A DNA stretch of 64,000 nt from Prillingera fragicola (lineage: Eukaryota; Basidiomycota; Tremellomycetes; Trichosporonales; Trichosporonaceae): the NCBI GenBank assembly GCA_002335605.1, contig BEDY01000011.1:591673-655672 (forward strand), read 5' to 3'. The notes below the pieces were generated by a model, which saw only the letters and a program-made list of their open reading frames with translations, made no database searches and was not told the origin of the DNA. Shown piece by piece: positions 40,594 to 54,184 of the stretch. Each line of letters begins with the position of its first letter. Within the stretch, counting starts at the first letter, position 1. The translations under genes were made by a program, and so were the position numbers.

Positions 40594-43254
40594 ATGGGAT
40601 TTTTGCGCAGGAGGAACAGGGACGACAACAGCAGTCCACGTGAACGTAGGTCCATTCGTCTTGGTTATGGCTAACCGCGCGCAGGCAAGAGTGGTGGTGG
40701 CGGCTTCCTCGGTCTCTTTCGCCGCAAAAAGGTCGTCAGCTCTCCCCGTCGTCCAGTCTCGCGCATCATACAGGAGTCTATCCCTACCCCACCAAAATCC
40801 AACTTGCCCCCAGTCGCGGCCAAGTTCGCCACCAGTTCGCCCAACCCCGACAATGGCACGCTCGAGCCTCATCCCATCCACGGCCGACTCTCGTCCCGAG
40901 CCGCCTCCCCCAAGCCACCTCCCAAGGATGACCCGATCAAGGTCAAGGAGCTGCCGAGCAAGCCCAACGTACCGGCCAAGCCCAAGGACGAGCCAGCTGC
41001 GCGCAATGTTAGCGACAAGTATGACGCAAAGATAGGCGACTTTGCTGCCCTCGACTTTTTGACCTTTGGCACCTCCACGGACCTTGCCGCCGAACTCGCG
41101 ACCCCCACGACCGAGCCAGAGCCCGAGGCCGCAAAGCCTGCGACACCAGAGGGACATGCGGCCACCCCGGACTCTGCGCTCGAACCCAGGGGCACGCCGC
41201 GCTTGCGCACCTCGTCACGCGCATCGTTCGCAGCATCAGTCACGCCGACTCGTACGCCCTCACGCGCCCCGAGCATCAAGGGGGTGACTGCGGCGCGTCA
41301 GTCGCCCGATTTGCTCAACCAGGAGGGTCATGAAGCGTTGGCCGATGCCGACGAGGGGTTGACGAGCACGCCTCCTGTGGCTGGTGTCAACCTTACTCCG
41401 CGCTCCCGCACGTCCTCAATGCGCTCTTCCTCACGCCAGCGCAATCTCAGCGGCGTCGCCGGGCAGCCAGGCCTCCAGCACAAGCTGTCCGCAAGCAACC
41501 TCGGCTCGCCCTCTCCTACTGGCACGCCTATCTCTGCGGTTTCGATCGACGGCTCCGAGGGCAGTACCCCGACCTCGCCGTCGCTCGGCACCGCCAAGGG
41601 CCAGCTGTCGGCCCACCGCGCACCTTCAGTTCTCTCGCCCGATAGTCCCGTCCTAGGTCAGAAGAAGCGCGAGGCAAGCGCGAGTAGCACGGGCACCTTT
41701 GGTGCTCCAAAGGCGGTCGCTGCCCCGGGTCACAAGACTGCCGTAGCCGCATCGCCGGACACGGATGTCTTTGAATCGCTTACCCACACTCCGGACCGCG
41801 TCCGTAGTGGCGAGGACTCGGGCGACAGCGAGTTGCTCGGCGACAAGTTGAGCAGTGAACAGCGCCTCCGTGCAGCCAACACGCCTTCCACGGCGACGTT
41901 TGGTGGGCTCGCGAGCGCGACCTTTGGTCCCTCCGACGCTGGGTTACAAAGTACCTCGGCGCTGGATCTGGGTGCCACCTCGGGCGAGGAAATTCTTGAC
42001 TCGCCATCGGCATCCGAACGCTCGTCGCACCTTGACTCGGCAGCCGCGAGCACGGACAGCAGTCCGGTCCGTGTCCGGAGTCTTGTAAGTGACATTGCGC
42101 AGCCCTCGACTCGCGCTGCTCCCCCCATGTCTCTCGATGCGTTGCCTGCGCGCGACACGCGTGATGACTCGCCGTACGACGACATGCCCACGCCCATGCC
42201 CACCAACACTTTCAAGATGGTTACGCCGACTGTGCCGCCGACCGAGCAACTTGTGACCCCGCTTGCTATCAATGATGCGCTATCGCCGGAGAGCGCCTAC
42301 CTTGCAACGCCCGTGCTTGCTACTCCGGGTGCTCCAGCCACTGAGACAGTGCCCACCGTCCCCGTCCCCGACGTCCAGGACGAGGAGCCCACGAGCGGCG
42401 TCGTGGGTGTCGATGCTCTCGCCAAGGTGTCCGGCACGGCCGACGTCGACCCCAACATGTCCATAACGGATGTGACGGACGACGAGGAGCCGGCCACGAT
42501 CCACGTGGCGGAGCGGGCCGCCAAGGCATTCGGCCAGCCCAGCTCTCCGTCGTCTCTTGCCCCCGAGACGCCTCCAATTGAGGTAGCTGGTACGCCCGGG
42601 ATAGAGGTTCCGGTCGCGGACCCCATTGCTGTCTTCGGAACGCGCATGACACCATCGCCTGTGACTCCTGGTGGTGAAAAGGCTCCTACACCCGCAGCTG
42701 CTGTGAAGGCCGCCGTCCCCGAGACTGTTCAGACCCCACCGACCGAAGTGCCTCCTGCGTCCGTTGAGGCGGTCTTTGGAACCGAGGTTACGGCCAAGCC
42801 TGCCGAGGTTGGTGCCGCTGCGGCCAAGCCTGCTCTCGCCGAGGCCGTCGTCGACTTTCCCAAGACCGAGGTCGAGCAAGTCGAAGTGCTCGCCTCGCCC
42901 GCCAAGCCTGCAGTGGCTTCCGTGTCCTCAACTCCGAGCCGCTCGGCTTCCCGCACAAGCTCCTTCTCCCGCAACTCGTCCACAGCTTATGGTACCCCTC
43001 TCGCCAAAGCAAACTCGCGCAGCAGCACGTCCAACGGAGTCACGGGGCCCAGCCCCGGCCCCCACATGCTCAGGCCTTCGCGCCGCTCGACATCGCAGCC
43101 CACGCCACAGCCAACAGGCGGCGACCCGACGCTCGACGATTTCATGTCCATGTTCAAGACGGTCATTACGCGTGACAAGGGAGTGAGCATTCGTGACGCT
43201 GCCAGGAGTGTCAGTGCTGGTCATGAGGCGGGCAAAGAGAATGTGCCGAGTTAG
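40594..43254 (+). CDS. Large low-complexity protein, Ser/Pro/Ala/Thr-rich
   Basis: Exons 40594..40645 and 40685..43254 give 873 residues; the 39-nt intron has donor GTAGGT and acceptor GCGCAG. The start has a strong ACCATGG context. The N-terminus is basic with glycine and aromatic residues (MGFLRRRNRDDN, then GGGGFLGLFRRKK), which could bind membranes or nucleic acid. Most of the protein is predicted disordered: repeated TP, SP and Ala/Val-Pro segments with many possible phosphorylation sites. A conserved-looking patch near residue 150 (KIGDFAALDFLTFG) and a C-terminal one (DPTLDDFMSMFKTVI) may be short binding motifs. I do not recognise a family. Confidence 0.75.
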
Positions 43255-44309
43255 AGAGTTAGCGAAGTTGTGAAAAGGGCCGTGGGCGGTGTGTTTGTGG
43301 AGGCCGTCGGTGCTTTGTAGCACACACTTTATTAATGTGTGGAGATTGTGGTTGACGCGTATGTATGAGTCAGGAATAGAATGCAACTTGTGTTGTGTAA
43401 GCGATTGCCGCAGGAGGACATGAATCAGCAGTGTTGGTGTTGACACCGGCTTGTCGGGCGAAATTAATTGAACGAATTATTTACGACTGTTGTCCTTCCC
43501 ACCGTTGACATCTATTGTTGGTCAATCGGGCAGCACACCAGCTGCTCGCAATTTCTGATGGACGTTCCCGCATTGCCTTGGTTGCATGCTTGCAAATGCA
43601 CCATCCAGAAGAATGTGGGTCATGTGTTGTGACGGTAACCCACCCAGGTCTTTGTCCTCTTCCCAAGCGTACTCCAACATCCAACATCTGAATGCTGTGA
43701 CATGGCATATTAATTCCAATGCGACCGTAACCACAACCGAGCTATCTCCGTGCACGGTACGAATGATTGTTGGTTGTTGATGAGATTGACGATGTTACAG
43801 GGAGCCCTTGGTTGAATCATTCCTCAACATGCAACGTAGCCATCACCCACCACAGATATCTGCAAGCTCAGCATTCGTCGGCCCCAGGTCTGAGCAGCAA
43901 CGTGGTGCGGTGAATAAGAGCCTTTCGGTAGCCGTATCGCTCAACACGCATGAAGTTTATGTCGCTGTATCGCCGCACACACGTCAAGATAGTCTTGGAT
44001 CACTGCCAAGCTGGCGCGCCGAGGATCAACCGTCAACGTCGCCACAACTTGTACGTATCAACCGGATCGCCAATGACTTTTGCCACACCTCTCCGCATGA
44101 TGCCCACCCCACACCGGAAAGTGAACAATGGCCCAGGCTTGACAGTCTGACAGCAAGGGTGACCACGCGGTGACGCGGTCTGTATAGGCCGGAGACATGT
44201 CGCCCGACATTGGCGGTGACTGCCGCACAATCTTGACCACTTGATCTGCGCAAGATCACCCGACAATCCTGCGGGAATCATGCTAGTGGTAGTCACATGC
44301 TGGGGACCC

Positions 44310-44328
44310 CACCGCGGAGGCCGCGGTG
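44310..44328. repeat. Perfect inverted repeat, possible regulator site
   Basis: CACCGCGG, three-base spacer AGG, CCGCGGTG: 8-bp perfect arms about 330 bp upstream of the TrpB ATG. The centre also reads CGG-N3-CCG, a spacing compatible with dimeric Zn2Cys6 regulators. Function is inferred. Confidence 0.5.
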
Positions 44329-44580
44329 TGGCCGTGCTCGCCGATCGGGTCGGGTGCAATGATGAGCTGCGAGGTAGGTATGAATTGGCCGGTTACATAG
44401 GGTCGAGAGATACGACTCGGAATTGAACAAGCGGAAAGAGATGCACCTGACATGAACGTTCAATTAAATGACGTGTGCAGCAAGATTGGGCATGGCGGGC
44501 TTGATGATAAGGGTAGATGGATGCGGAACCCGGTGGCCGGTGGCTGTGGACGGTGGGCGAGTAGTGTGGACGGTCCCCTC

Positions 44581-44586
44581 TATATC
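44581..44586 (+). promoter_or_regulatory. TATA-like box of trpB-like gene
   Basis: TATATC about 75 nt upstream of the ATG at 44660, followed by pyrimidine-rich leader. Confidence 0.35.
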
Positions 44587-44659
44587 TTTCCTTCCCTTTC
44601 TTCCACCCCTTACCCCCAGCCTGTCTCAACGCTGTTCCAGCACAAAGCATCCAAGTACC

Positions 44660-46380
44660 ATGACCAACCATCCTGTCGAGTTTGCCGAGATGCCCAACGC
44701 CGAGGGCTTCTTTGGCGCTTACGGCGGCTCGTATATCCCTCCCGACCTCAAGAGTGCCATGGACGACATTGCCACCGCCTATGCCGAGATCACCAAGACC
44801 AAGGAGTTCCAGAATGAGCTCGACCTCCTCAACCGCACCTACACCGGCCGCCCCTCGCCCATTTTCCACGCTCGCCGCCTTTCGGAGCAGCTCGGTGGCG
44901 CTCAGATCTACCTCAAGCGCGAGGACCTCAACCACACTGGCGCTCACAAGATCAACCACTGCCTCGGCGAGGCGCTGCTCGCCAAGTTCATGGGCAAGAA
45001 AAAGGTGAGCACCACTTGTTTGTGCATGCGTGGCCGTGAGCACGAAGAACTCTGGTACACATTGTGTTCCGCAACTTGTGTGCCGCCAGACAGCGGCTAT
45101 TGGCTGCTTTGTGGACGAATCAGTGTCTGCTCTCATCGTCGGTCTTGTGCTGCTGCTGGCCGCCGGCTGCATCCATCCACTCTACACCCTCCTGCCCCTC
45201 GGCCCCACCGCCGACCCTGCCAGCGGCATGCAGCACGGGCCGGGGCAGAGGCAAGGGTCAGTTCCTGAATGTCATTGCGGGGACCCGCCGCCCTGAACCG
45301 AATCATGACCGCTTGCACTTGCCGCCATGACTTGTCATGGTTGTTCGCATGGCCACAGCAGTCCCCTAAGCATGCAGTAAGCATGCATGAGAGCTGCCGC
45401 AATCACATTCCAGCACCATGTTTGCTCCAATGCTCCCACACCCGTGCTAACGCCCCCACAGGTGATTGCTGAGACCGGTGCTGGCCAGCACGGCGTTGCT
45501 CTCGCCACAGCGTGCGCGCTCGTCGGTATCCCCTGCGAGATTCACATGGGCGAGGTAGACATCAAGAAGGAGCACCCAAACGTTACCAAGATGAAGATTC
45601 TCGGCTGCAAGCTCGTTCCCGTGACCCGCGGTGCCGCCACCCTCAAGGAGGCAGTCGACTCGGCCTTCGAGGAGTACCTCACGAACCCCAAGGACTTCAT
45701 CTACGCGATCGGGAGTGTTGTGGGTCCCGCCCCCTTCCCTGGTTAGTACACGCTTGTTAATGACGAGTAGGCGAGTTTTCTGACACTTTCCAGCGATGGT
45801 CCGCGACTTCCAGTCGATTATTGGCCGTGAGGCGCGTGAGCAGTTCCAGACCGACTACGGCAAGCTCCCCGACCACGTCACTGCCTGCGTTGGCGGTGGC
45901 TCCAACGCCATGGGCATGTTCACTGCCTTCCTCAAGGATCCATCGGTCCACATTGTCGGTGTCGAGCCCGCCGGTGAGGGTCTCGAGAAGGCCGGCCGCC
46001 ACGCCGCCACTCTTTCCAAGGGCAAGCCTGGTGTCATCCACGGCATGGCGTGCTACGTTCTCGAGGAGAGCGAAGGCGTCCCCTCGGCTGTCCACTCGAT
46101 TGCCTCGGGTCTCGACTACCCGGGTATCGGCCCTCAGCACTCGTACCTCAAAGACATTGGCCGTGTCGACTACCAGACCGCGACCGACAAGGAGACGCTC
46201 GACGCCTTCATGACGCTCTCGCGCGTTGAGGGAATCATCCCTGCTCTTGAGAGTGCCCACGCCGTCGCTTGGGCTATCCGCACTGCCCCCACTTTGGCCA
46301 AGGACAAGACGATCCTTATCAACCTTTCGGGCCGCGGTGACAAGGACGTCGACTATGTTGCTGACCTGCTCAACATCTAG
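44660..46380 (+). CDS. trpB: Stand-alone tryptophan synthase beta chain
   Basis: Exons 44660..45004, 45462..45741 and 45794..46380 give 403 residues, the length of a bacterial-type beta chain. The PLP lysine is Lys97 in GAHKINH; Glu119 in AETGAGQHG is the catalytic acid; [10 protein letters not shown] (240-249) binds PLP phosphate; NLSGRGDKD lies near the end. The enzyme condenses indole with L-serine to tryptophan. Typical fungal TRP5 is one long polypeptide with alpha before beta; here there is no alpha domain upstream or downstream. It may therefore be a second, indole-salvaging enzyme, perhaps of bacterial origin. Intron 1 is 457 nt, the longest in the window. Intron 2 has donor GTTAGT. 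Confidence 0.93.
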
Positions 46381-49300
46381 GTTGAGTTGGCCAGTGGGGG
46401 CTATTATTAGGGATTTTCAGTTGACTTTTCTGGGCAAATAACAGACGACGAGTTGCGATAGGGCTAGGCATGGGCATGCATGCCGTTGCAGTTGAACAGT
46501 GCAGGAACTGACCGGCAATGAGTCGTGGATGACCATACATACGCTGCGCCAAGAATCCTGTCCCTTGGGTACCACTACTGCGGCACGAAGCATACTGCGC
46601 AACAGCGCAAACTTGGATCGGCCGGTAGGTTTACGAAACACACTGAAGCATCGCTTTCTCAAACGGTCACAGCGTGCGTTTGCTTTGCCGCGGACCCCCC
46701 GCACCCCAATCCCTGGACGAGTACTCGCCTCGCGTCCTCGTCAAATTGCATCATGCACGAATCGCCAGACCTGATGTTGTGCAGCACGACAAACCAATGC
46801 AAGACACCGGCAAGAGTGCCTCGCCCGTCCGGCCCGATATCGTAAGAAGGCACCACAACTCTTGAGGCACCATCAACGAGCGCGTCTTTGACGCGCTCTG
46901 CCGTATTTCTGGGCAGATGTGTCGTTATTGCGGCTATGCATGGCCGTCTCACTTGCTGCAGTCTAAGATAGCATCTACATACATGCCGTGTACAGCCTGC
47001 GAGATCCCCATCTGGTACATCTGGTACGGGGACTGCCAATGGCAAGTAATGGTGACGTGACAATGGACCTCGGCACCTCGGCACCGGGCGTAGTCATCGA
47101 TGCCTGGCATCGCCTCACAGATCCAACGCCGAGGCCAACGGGGTTCTTTCCGAATAGATCTGCCCAGAACCCGAAGACTAGCATATGAGGGTGTCATTGT
47201 CACTGACTCGCCAAAGCGACTGCTAGGCGAACCAACTGGCGGACGGTTGTCTCCTATAGGCGCCGGTTGCCGACTTCATTGTGGGTCTAGGCCTCTATGC
47301 ACACAGTGCATGCCGACATCCATTTCTCAAGGTTACGGTTACGGTTCTAGCTTTGAAAGTTACCGACTCCGTTCAACTGTGAAGGCAAAAGCCATTGGGA
47401 CGAACATGACCATTGGATGTGACCAGCCACCGCAAACCACCATGTTCCCCTTGCTTACCCCCAACGTCTCACCCCACCTCCTCCCCCAATCTACAGGCCA
47501 TCGACACACAACCCCCTCTCCCCCTTGCCTCCTGTTCCTCTTTCCGTATGCCAAGATTATGCATCTGAGTAGCTGCCCCTGACCGTCTCATTATCGTTAA
47601 CTCTTTGGCGCGTCGTCATGTCGACGCTCCATGATGGCCCGTCCCGACGTCTGGAGAGCATGTGGGAACAGTGGCATTCGGAAGAGCCTTCGTCGGTGTT
47701 GGCAACAGTCGTACAACTTAAGGTCGGGCTGGCTTGCGATGGTGCATGTGACAATGTCAGTCGCAACTGGATGTGTGGACAGTACAGCAAAGGTTCATCG
47801 CTAGCGTTCGTATACACTGCAGTGTCGTATCGCTAGCGCAACACCTCTGCACCGCCCCGCCTCGTCTACCAGCTGTGGCCAGTGTCGTGCGCGGAAACGG
47901 AAAAATGCTATATTAACTACAGTGGGCATGCGAACGTGTATCAAGCTTGCGCGCGCAAGATGTCGTCGCAGGCACATGCAAGGGGGACATTCTCGTAAAG
48001 GGGTGTCGTGCCAAAGGTCGTGCAGGTATGTCGTGTCATCGTCGACGTCGTACCACTCCGCGCGTGCATCGTGCCCCTCGTATACCTTTCGGTGTCGTGC
48101 GGGCACGTTGTCCGCCGGCTGAACAGCCGCCACCCGTCCTTTATTGCGCGCATTCACTGGGGCCCAAAGACCCCGTGATCGTGCAAACAAAGGTGACTCT
48201 GCCCGCTGCTGCCGGCTGCTGCGACGCCCGGCCTGGATCGTATATCGCCTCGCTACACCCACTGCCATTGCTGGCAATCGGCGATGACAAGGGATGTCGT
48301 CTGGCAGCCCGAGTGGCGCAGCAGCTAGCCCCGCATCGTGTATCCCGGCCCTCCGAGAGGACACAGGATTTCGTATACGGGTGCGTAGCGTTGTCAGGTG
48401 TTTCTGGGTGGGAAAACGTGGCATACGGGGATGCAAAATGGAGAGGGAATGGATGGAGGGAGGCGGGGGACTGGGGATAAGTGGATAGTGGGATTGACGC
48501 TAACGTACAGTGGCGCTTTGATCGGATCCAAGTCCTGACGTGCTCGATCAGCTTATCGGATTCCGAGAGCCTGCTCGAAGTGGACAAGTGTCACGAGACG
48601 GGCTGTTCATGTCAACTGAGGGTGCGGGGAGCATGCATGCACGTGTGTGGGCATGTGGTGGGGAACGAGACTCACTGTACGACCATTAGCCAGTGCGTGG
48701 TCCGTCGACCACGGCACAGTAAATGAGTGTGGTGACGAGTTGGTCGGGCACGCCTAGCTCGGTGCCGTTGACTCCCCACCACGATCTGGTGACGAGTCGG
48801 TGGCTGTGAGACAAGACGTACGGGGCAATGGGTATTGAGGGGTCCAGATGTGCTGCTTTATATCTTGTGCAAAGGACCGAAACGTCCCAAGAATGCCGAA
48901 GCGAGGTCTCCTGATCAAAAGGTCCTGATCGCGCAGGAAAAGTTCCTGACGCCACTCCGGCGCGTCTGACGTACATTGCTCGTACCATTGCGACGATTGC
49001 GACGCGGCCTTGCACAGCACTCGGTACGATACGATAGAATGGGACCTTGTGATCCGGCGTACCGGCCCACTGATCTATTGGGTTCTCCACTAGTCTCCAT
49101 CCGACTGACGCGCCCCTGTACATTGCGCGATACGCGTCGTGTCCAAGGGTTGGAATGCAGGTCATGTCGTGCAGACACAAACCACGGGAAGCCGGCCGTT
49201 CCGCAAGCCGGGCCCAGAAAGGTGTAAAAAGGGCTCCGGCATGTCAGGCCGTTGGGCAGTTCGTCTGACATGACGTCGCGTTGGAACCATGGGCGGCCCT

Positions 49301-50521
49301 ACCTTGGACCGGCACACGGCCGCGACGACGTCAGGAAGTGCCTGTCAGTACGACGTTCGTCCCGGACCGGCTTGATAGCGCACCCGCGGGTGCGTTGGAT
49401 GCCAGAGCAAGTAGCGATATACTGGAGTTGGAAGTCCACGAGGTGTATGAGTAGGGAGCGCGCCCGGTGCCTGAAATGGACGGGGAATCGGTGCATCGCC
49501 ACGTTTCAAGTCGCTCATTCGAGACGTTTCAGCTTGTCGACCCCAGGCGTTTCACAGTCAGAGGTTGCTGGTGGCCATGAAGTGCCCATGAAGAATGAAA
49601 CTTCGCGGGCTGGCAGAGACAGTTGACCGTGGCCTTGAAACGAGTTGGACTGTGAGCTGCTCATCTCCTCTTCTCGCCCTCCAGCCTGGGCAAAAAGCGA
49701 TGGTGGATTGAAAGTCTGGACAGGTTGGAATGCTTGGGTTGCCCGTTTAAAACGTCGAGTTGGGCGCAGCAGCTCAAGAGACTGAGCGAGAATGGTATCG
49801 TTGTACCGAAGACGGAAACCCAACCGTCAAGTCCTATCGCACCGCGACAACTCGACGAGGGGTCGACGAGAGCACATCGCAATGGACTGCCTTACGGAGG
49901 GTAAAGTGCTGGATATGAGCGGATACTTGGTGGCGTAGTACAATGTGCCGGAAGCTCAGCCGAGGACACGAATGAGTTGCGGCAAGAGGAACAGTGGAGA
50001 GGGGCATGATCATTTGATGAGCGATAGAGGACGGAGCACTCCAATGCGGCCCCCATACGGGAGCACAGTAGATGGTAGCTTAAGTGAGGGGCTAAAACAA
50101 CCAACCCACATGGTTTCCCCATGAGGATCGCGTGTAATGCACGTGGATGACACGGGTAATAATCCTTAGTTTATCCTGGGTGGGGTCTCCAGGGTTAGCG
50201 TTGAGCCGGACGTTGCCGAGGCGCGGGGCACAGGGTCCTGCGAGTAGAATGAGAGATCACGTCAGATGTTGGCATTCGTACGGCGGTCTGCTTGCCCGCC
50301 GCCGCCGCGACATGGTGAATCTGTATCTCATCCAGAAAATGCTATGGCGTGCTGTGCTCGTCGTCGGTTGTCGTCGCGCCTTAGCACAGCGTCAGCCATT
50401 GGCAGCGAATCTCAAGCCGAGCACCGAGATCCCGAGAGGCCACAGCGCCAAGTATATAGCCCTATGCAGCCTCAGTAACGTCCGGTTGTCTTTTCCATCA
50501 GCAACTCCCCTCACACTCACA
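46381..50521. other. 4.1 kb gene-poor region
   Basis: No coding region is convincing: the longest frames (about 150-210 codons, 47.8-49.2 kb) are Arg-, Cys- and His-rich, overlap on both strands and have no domains. A telomere-like triplet of GGTTAC is at 47331-47347. The right end contains the homocysteine synthase promoter. Non-coding RNA genes cannot be excluded. Confidence 0.45.
50453..50459 (+). promoter_or_regulatory. TATA-like box of homocysteine synthase gene
   Basis: TATATAG, 63 nt before the ATG at 50522. Confidence 0.45.
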
Positions 50522-52308
<1,787 letters not shown>

Positions 52309-52625
52309 AGAATGAAGAGCAAACGATAGGGCAGCAGCCACCCCTCTTCTGGTAATTTACTCTCTGGGAGTCTTATAGTGTAGATATTGGGATGGCACAT
52401 ATCACGGCAGCACTGGCGGCGCTCACGCGCGCCATTCCGAGCGAACCTTTGAAGCTTCTGCCAACATGAGCTTGGAAACCCCCACCGTTCCACCGGAATG
52501 GGAATGAAGCCGATGCCTCCACTTGTCAGATACAGTTACATAAAGCTGCACCTATACAACAGCAGGCACAATAGAGCATGCGAACACATTGCAGCGCATT
52601 CCGAGACATGCTCATTCGCGGCGAT

Positions 52626-52723
52626 CACCAAGAGTCCGGCCACCCAACATCCTCGGCGCCTCGGCATCCGCCACCAAGAGTCCGGCCACCCAACCTCGGC
52701 GCCTCGGCATCGGCCACCAAGTC
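52626..52723 (+). repeat. Imperfect 43-46 bp tandem repeat
   Basis: Units starting CACCAAGAGTCCGGCCACCC begin at 52626 and 52672; a third, truncated unit begins at 52715. Each full unit also holds CTCGGCGCCTCGGCATC. They lie 140-240 bp upstream of the next ATG. Confidence 0.8.
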
Positions 52724-52788
52724 CACACTCTCACTTCGGGACACATCGCCACATCGCTCCGTCATTCTCCGCATCACCCACAAAGACA

Positions 52789-52794
52789 TATAAA
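52789..52794 (+). promoter_or_regulatory. TATA box
   Basis: Consensus TATAAA, 74 nt upstream of the ATG at 52863. Confidence 0.5.
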
Positions 52795-52862
52795 CGAAGC
52801 ATCTTCCCAGCCAGACTCACAACTTTCTAACGCAGCTCTCTACTGCTTTGACACCCGACCAC

Positions 52863-53549
52863 ATGCTCCGCCCATTGCCCCTGTTGGCTCTCGCCGGAGC
52901 CGGCGGAGCCGCCTATATGGCGTACAATGTCCACAGGCTCAACACGACGTATCCAATGCACCAGCTCGGCTACACTCTCACCACCCCTACTCCTTTCACC
53001 GATAGCACTATCTACTCCCCTTCACCTGTCTCAGCGGATGTCGTCTGTGCGCGGGTTCGCTTGCCAACGCGTATCGGCCCAGTTCCACAGGATGCATTTA
53101 CGCCTTCTCTGCGAGCTGCAGTGGAAAGTGGCGACTTGAGTCCCCGGGATATGCTTCTTGCGGCGTTCTGGTCGACATGGACGTTGCGTATCGAGGCCCT
53201 CTTTAGCCGGGTGACGGGATTCCGCTGCATTGTCGGCGAGCGGCAGGACGGTGAGGCGTTTGCGTCTGGCCTCTTTTCTGTCCTGGAGACCAACGACAAT
53301 CGCGTGTTGACAGGCTTCGGAGGACCTCTACGCAAGGGCAGCAAGGGACTGGCGGGTGGTGTACAGGAGTTGGCAGTCACAGATCTGGGAGGAGGCGAGC
53401 TCAAAGTGTCATATGCCTCTGCGCAGTGGACGGCGGGTGGCTGGGAGCAGGGGATGTTGGCCAGGATCATGTTTGCCGGACACCGATATTACATGCGCTT
53501 CCTGCTTGACAGTGCTGTGCAACGCTTGGAGGAATGGGAGAGAGATTGA
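52863..53549 (+). CDS. Hypothetical protein with N-terminal hydrophobic segment
   Basis: One exon, 228 residues from ATG 52863; an in-frame ATG five codons upstream is possible. The first 20 residues (LRPLPLLALAGAGGAAYMAY) could be a membrane anchor or mitochondrial targeting signal. The remainder has folded-protein composition, for example ARVRLPTRIGPVPQDAFTP, ALFSRVTGFRCIVGERQDGEA and a C-terminal helix rich in Arg, Tyr and Glu. The VGERQDGEAF and FGGPLR segments look conserved, but I cannot name a family. It is preceded by a TATA box and tandem repeats and has no intron. Confidence 0.7.
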   Translation: MLRPLPLLALAGAGGAAYMAYNVHRLNTTYPMHQLGYTLTTPTPFTDSTIYSPSPVSADVVCARVRLPTRIGPVPQDAFTPSLRAAVESGDLSPRDMLLAAFWSTWTLRIEALFSRVTGFRCIVGERQDGEAFASGLFSVLETNDNRVLTGFGGPLRKGSKGLAGGVQELAVTDLGGGELKVSYASAQWTAGGWEQGMLARIMFAGHRYYMRFLLDSAVQRLEEWERD

Positions 53550-54184
53550 GGAAACGACAGAGGCGGCGAAGAAACACCACTCTCAAGAGAATCGGGCACC
53601 TCGCACTCGGCAGGGGTCTCGGATACCATGTGATGCCCGAATGCTCGTCGCCACCGGATTGTGATGCACCACCACCCTCCACGCGACTGTGTTCCCTTCC
53701 TCTGGCCTGTAGTCAACCCGTCCAATTTGCCCTAAAAGTTGTCACCCCGCATACTACGACAGCCACGACAGGCGATGACCCTTCGATGAATACCGAGGCT
53801 GTATGACGGGAGCCGAGCGACAAAACATGAGCCAGACCCAACGTTGCTGTTGACCGTGTTTGTGCAACGTCGTAGCAGTACTGTGGCAAGGCCAATAGAA
53901 ATGCTATCGCATCCACGAGCCTTCGTCTTCTGTTCCTGTTGATCATAGCCCAGATTGACAGCATCGCATGTCCACCCGTTACGATCCAGCCACCCGCAGC
54001 TCAACATGCCTCAAATGAATAACGTTTAAAATGACGAGCCGACTTGCCCACTACAGTACATGTTCGCTGGCGTCCTCACCCCTTCGCCTGGCACCTTCTC
54101 CCTCTGATAGGCCGGTACACTTGGGTCGTGGAACAATGGTGGATTTAATGACAAGACAGGAAATGGCCGGCCAAGAAATGGAAG
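53550..54184. other. Convergent intergenic region
   Basis: 635 bp between two gene ends; terminators expected. No gene recognised. Confidence 0.45.

Larger units (their letters stand above)
43255..44659. other. Intergenic, contains a perfect inverted repeat and a TATA-like box
   Basis: 1.4 kb between two plus-strand genes. The inverted repeat is at 44310-44328 and the TATA-like box at 44581-44586. The 80 bp before 44660 are pyrimidine-rich. No gene recognised. Confidence 0.5.
52309..52862. other. Promoter region with direct repeats
   Basis: 554 bp between two plus-strand genes. Direct repeats lie at 52626-52723 and a TATAAA at 52789. No gene. Confidence 0.5.

Noticed and set aside
47331..47347. 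Telomere-like GGTTACGGTTACGGTT
   Set aside because: Only two to three copies, internal to the window and not the fungal TTAGGG repeat.
47801..48587. Overlapping long frames on both strands (up to 211 codons)
   Set aside because: Arg/His/Cys-rich translations without domains, hydrophobic pattern or splice signals; typical of GC-rich non-coding DNA.
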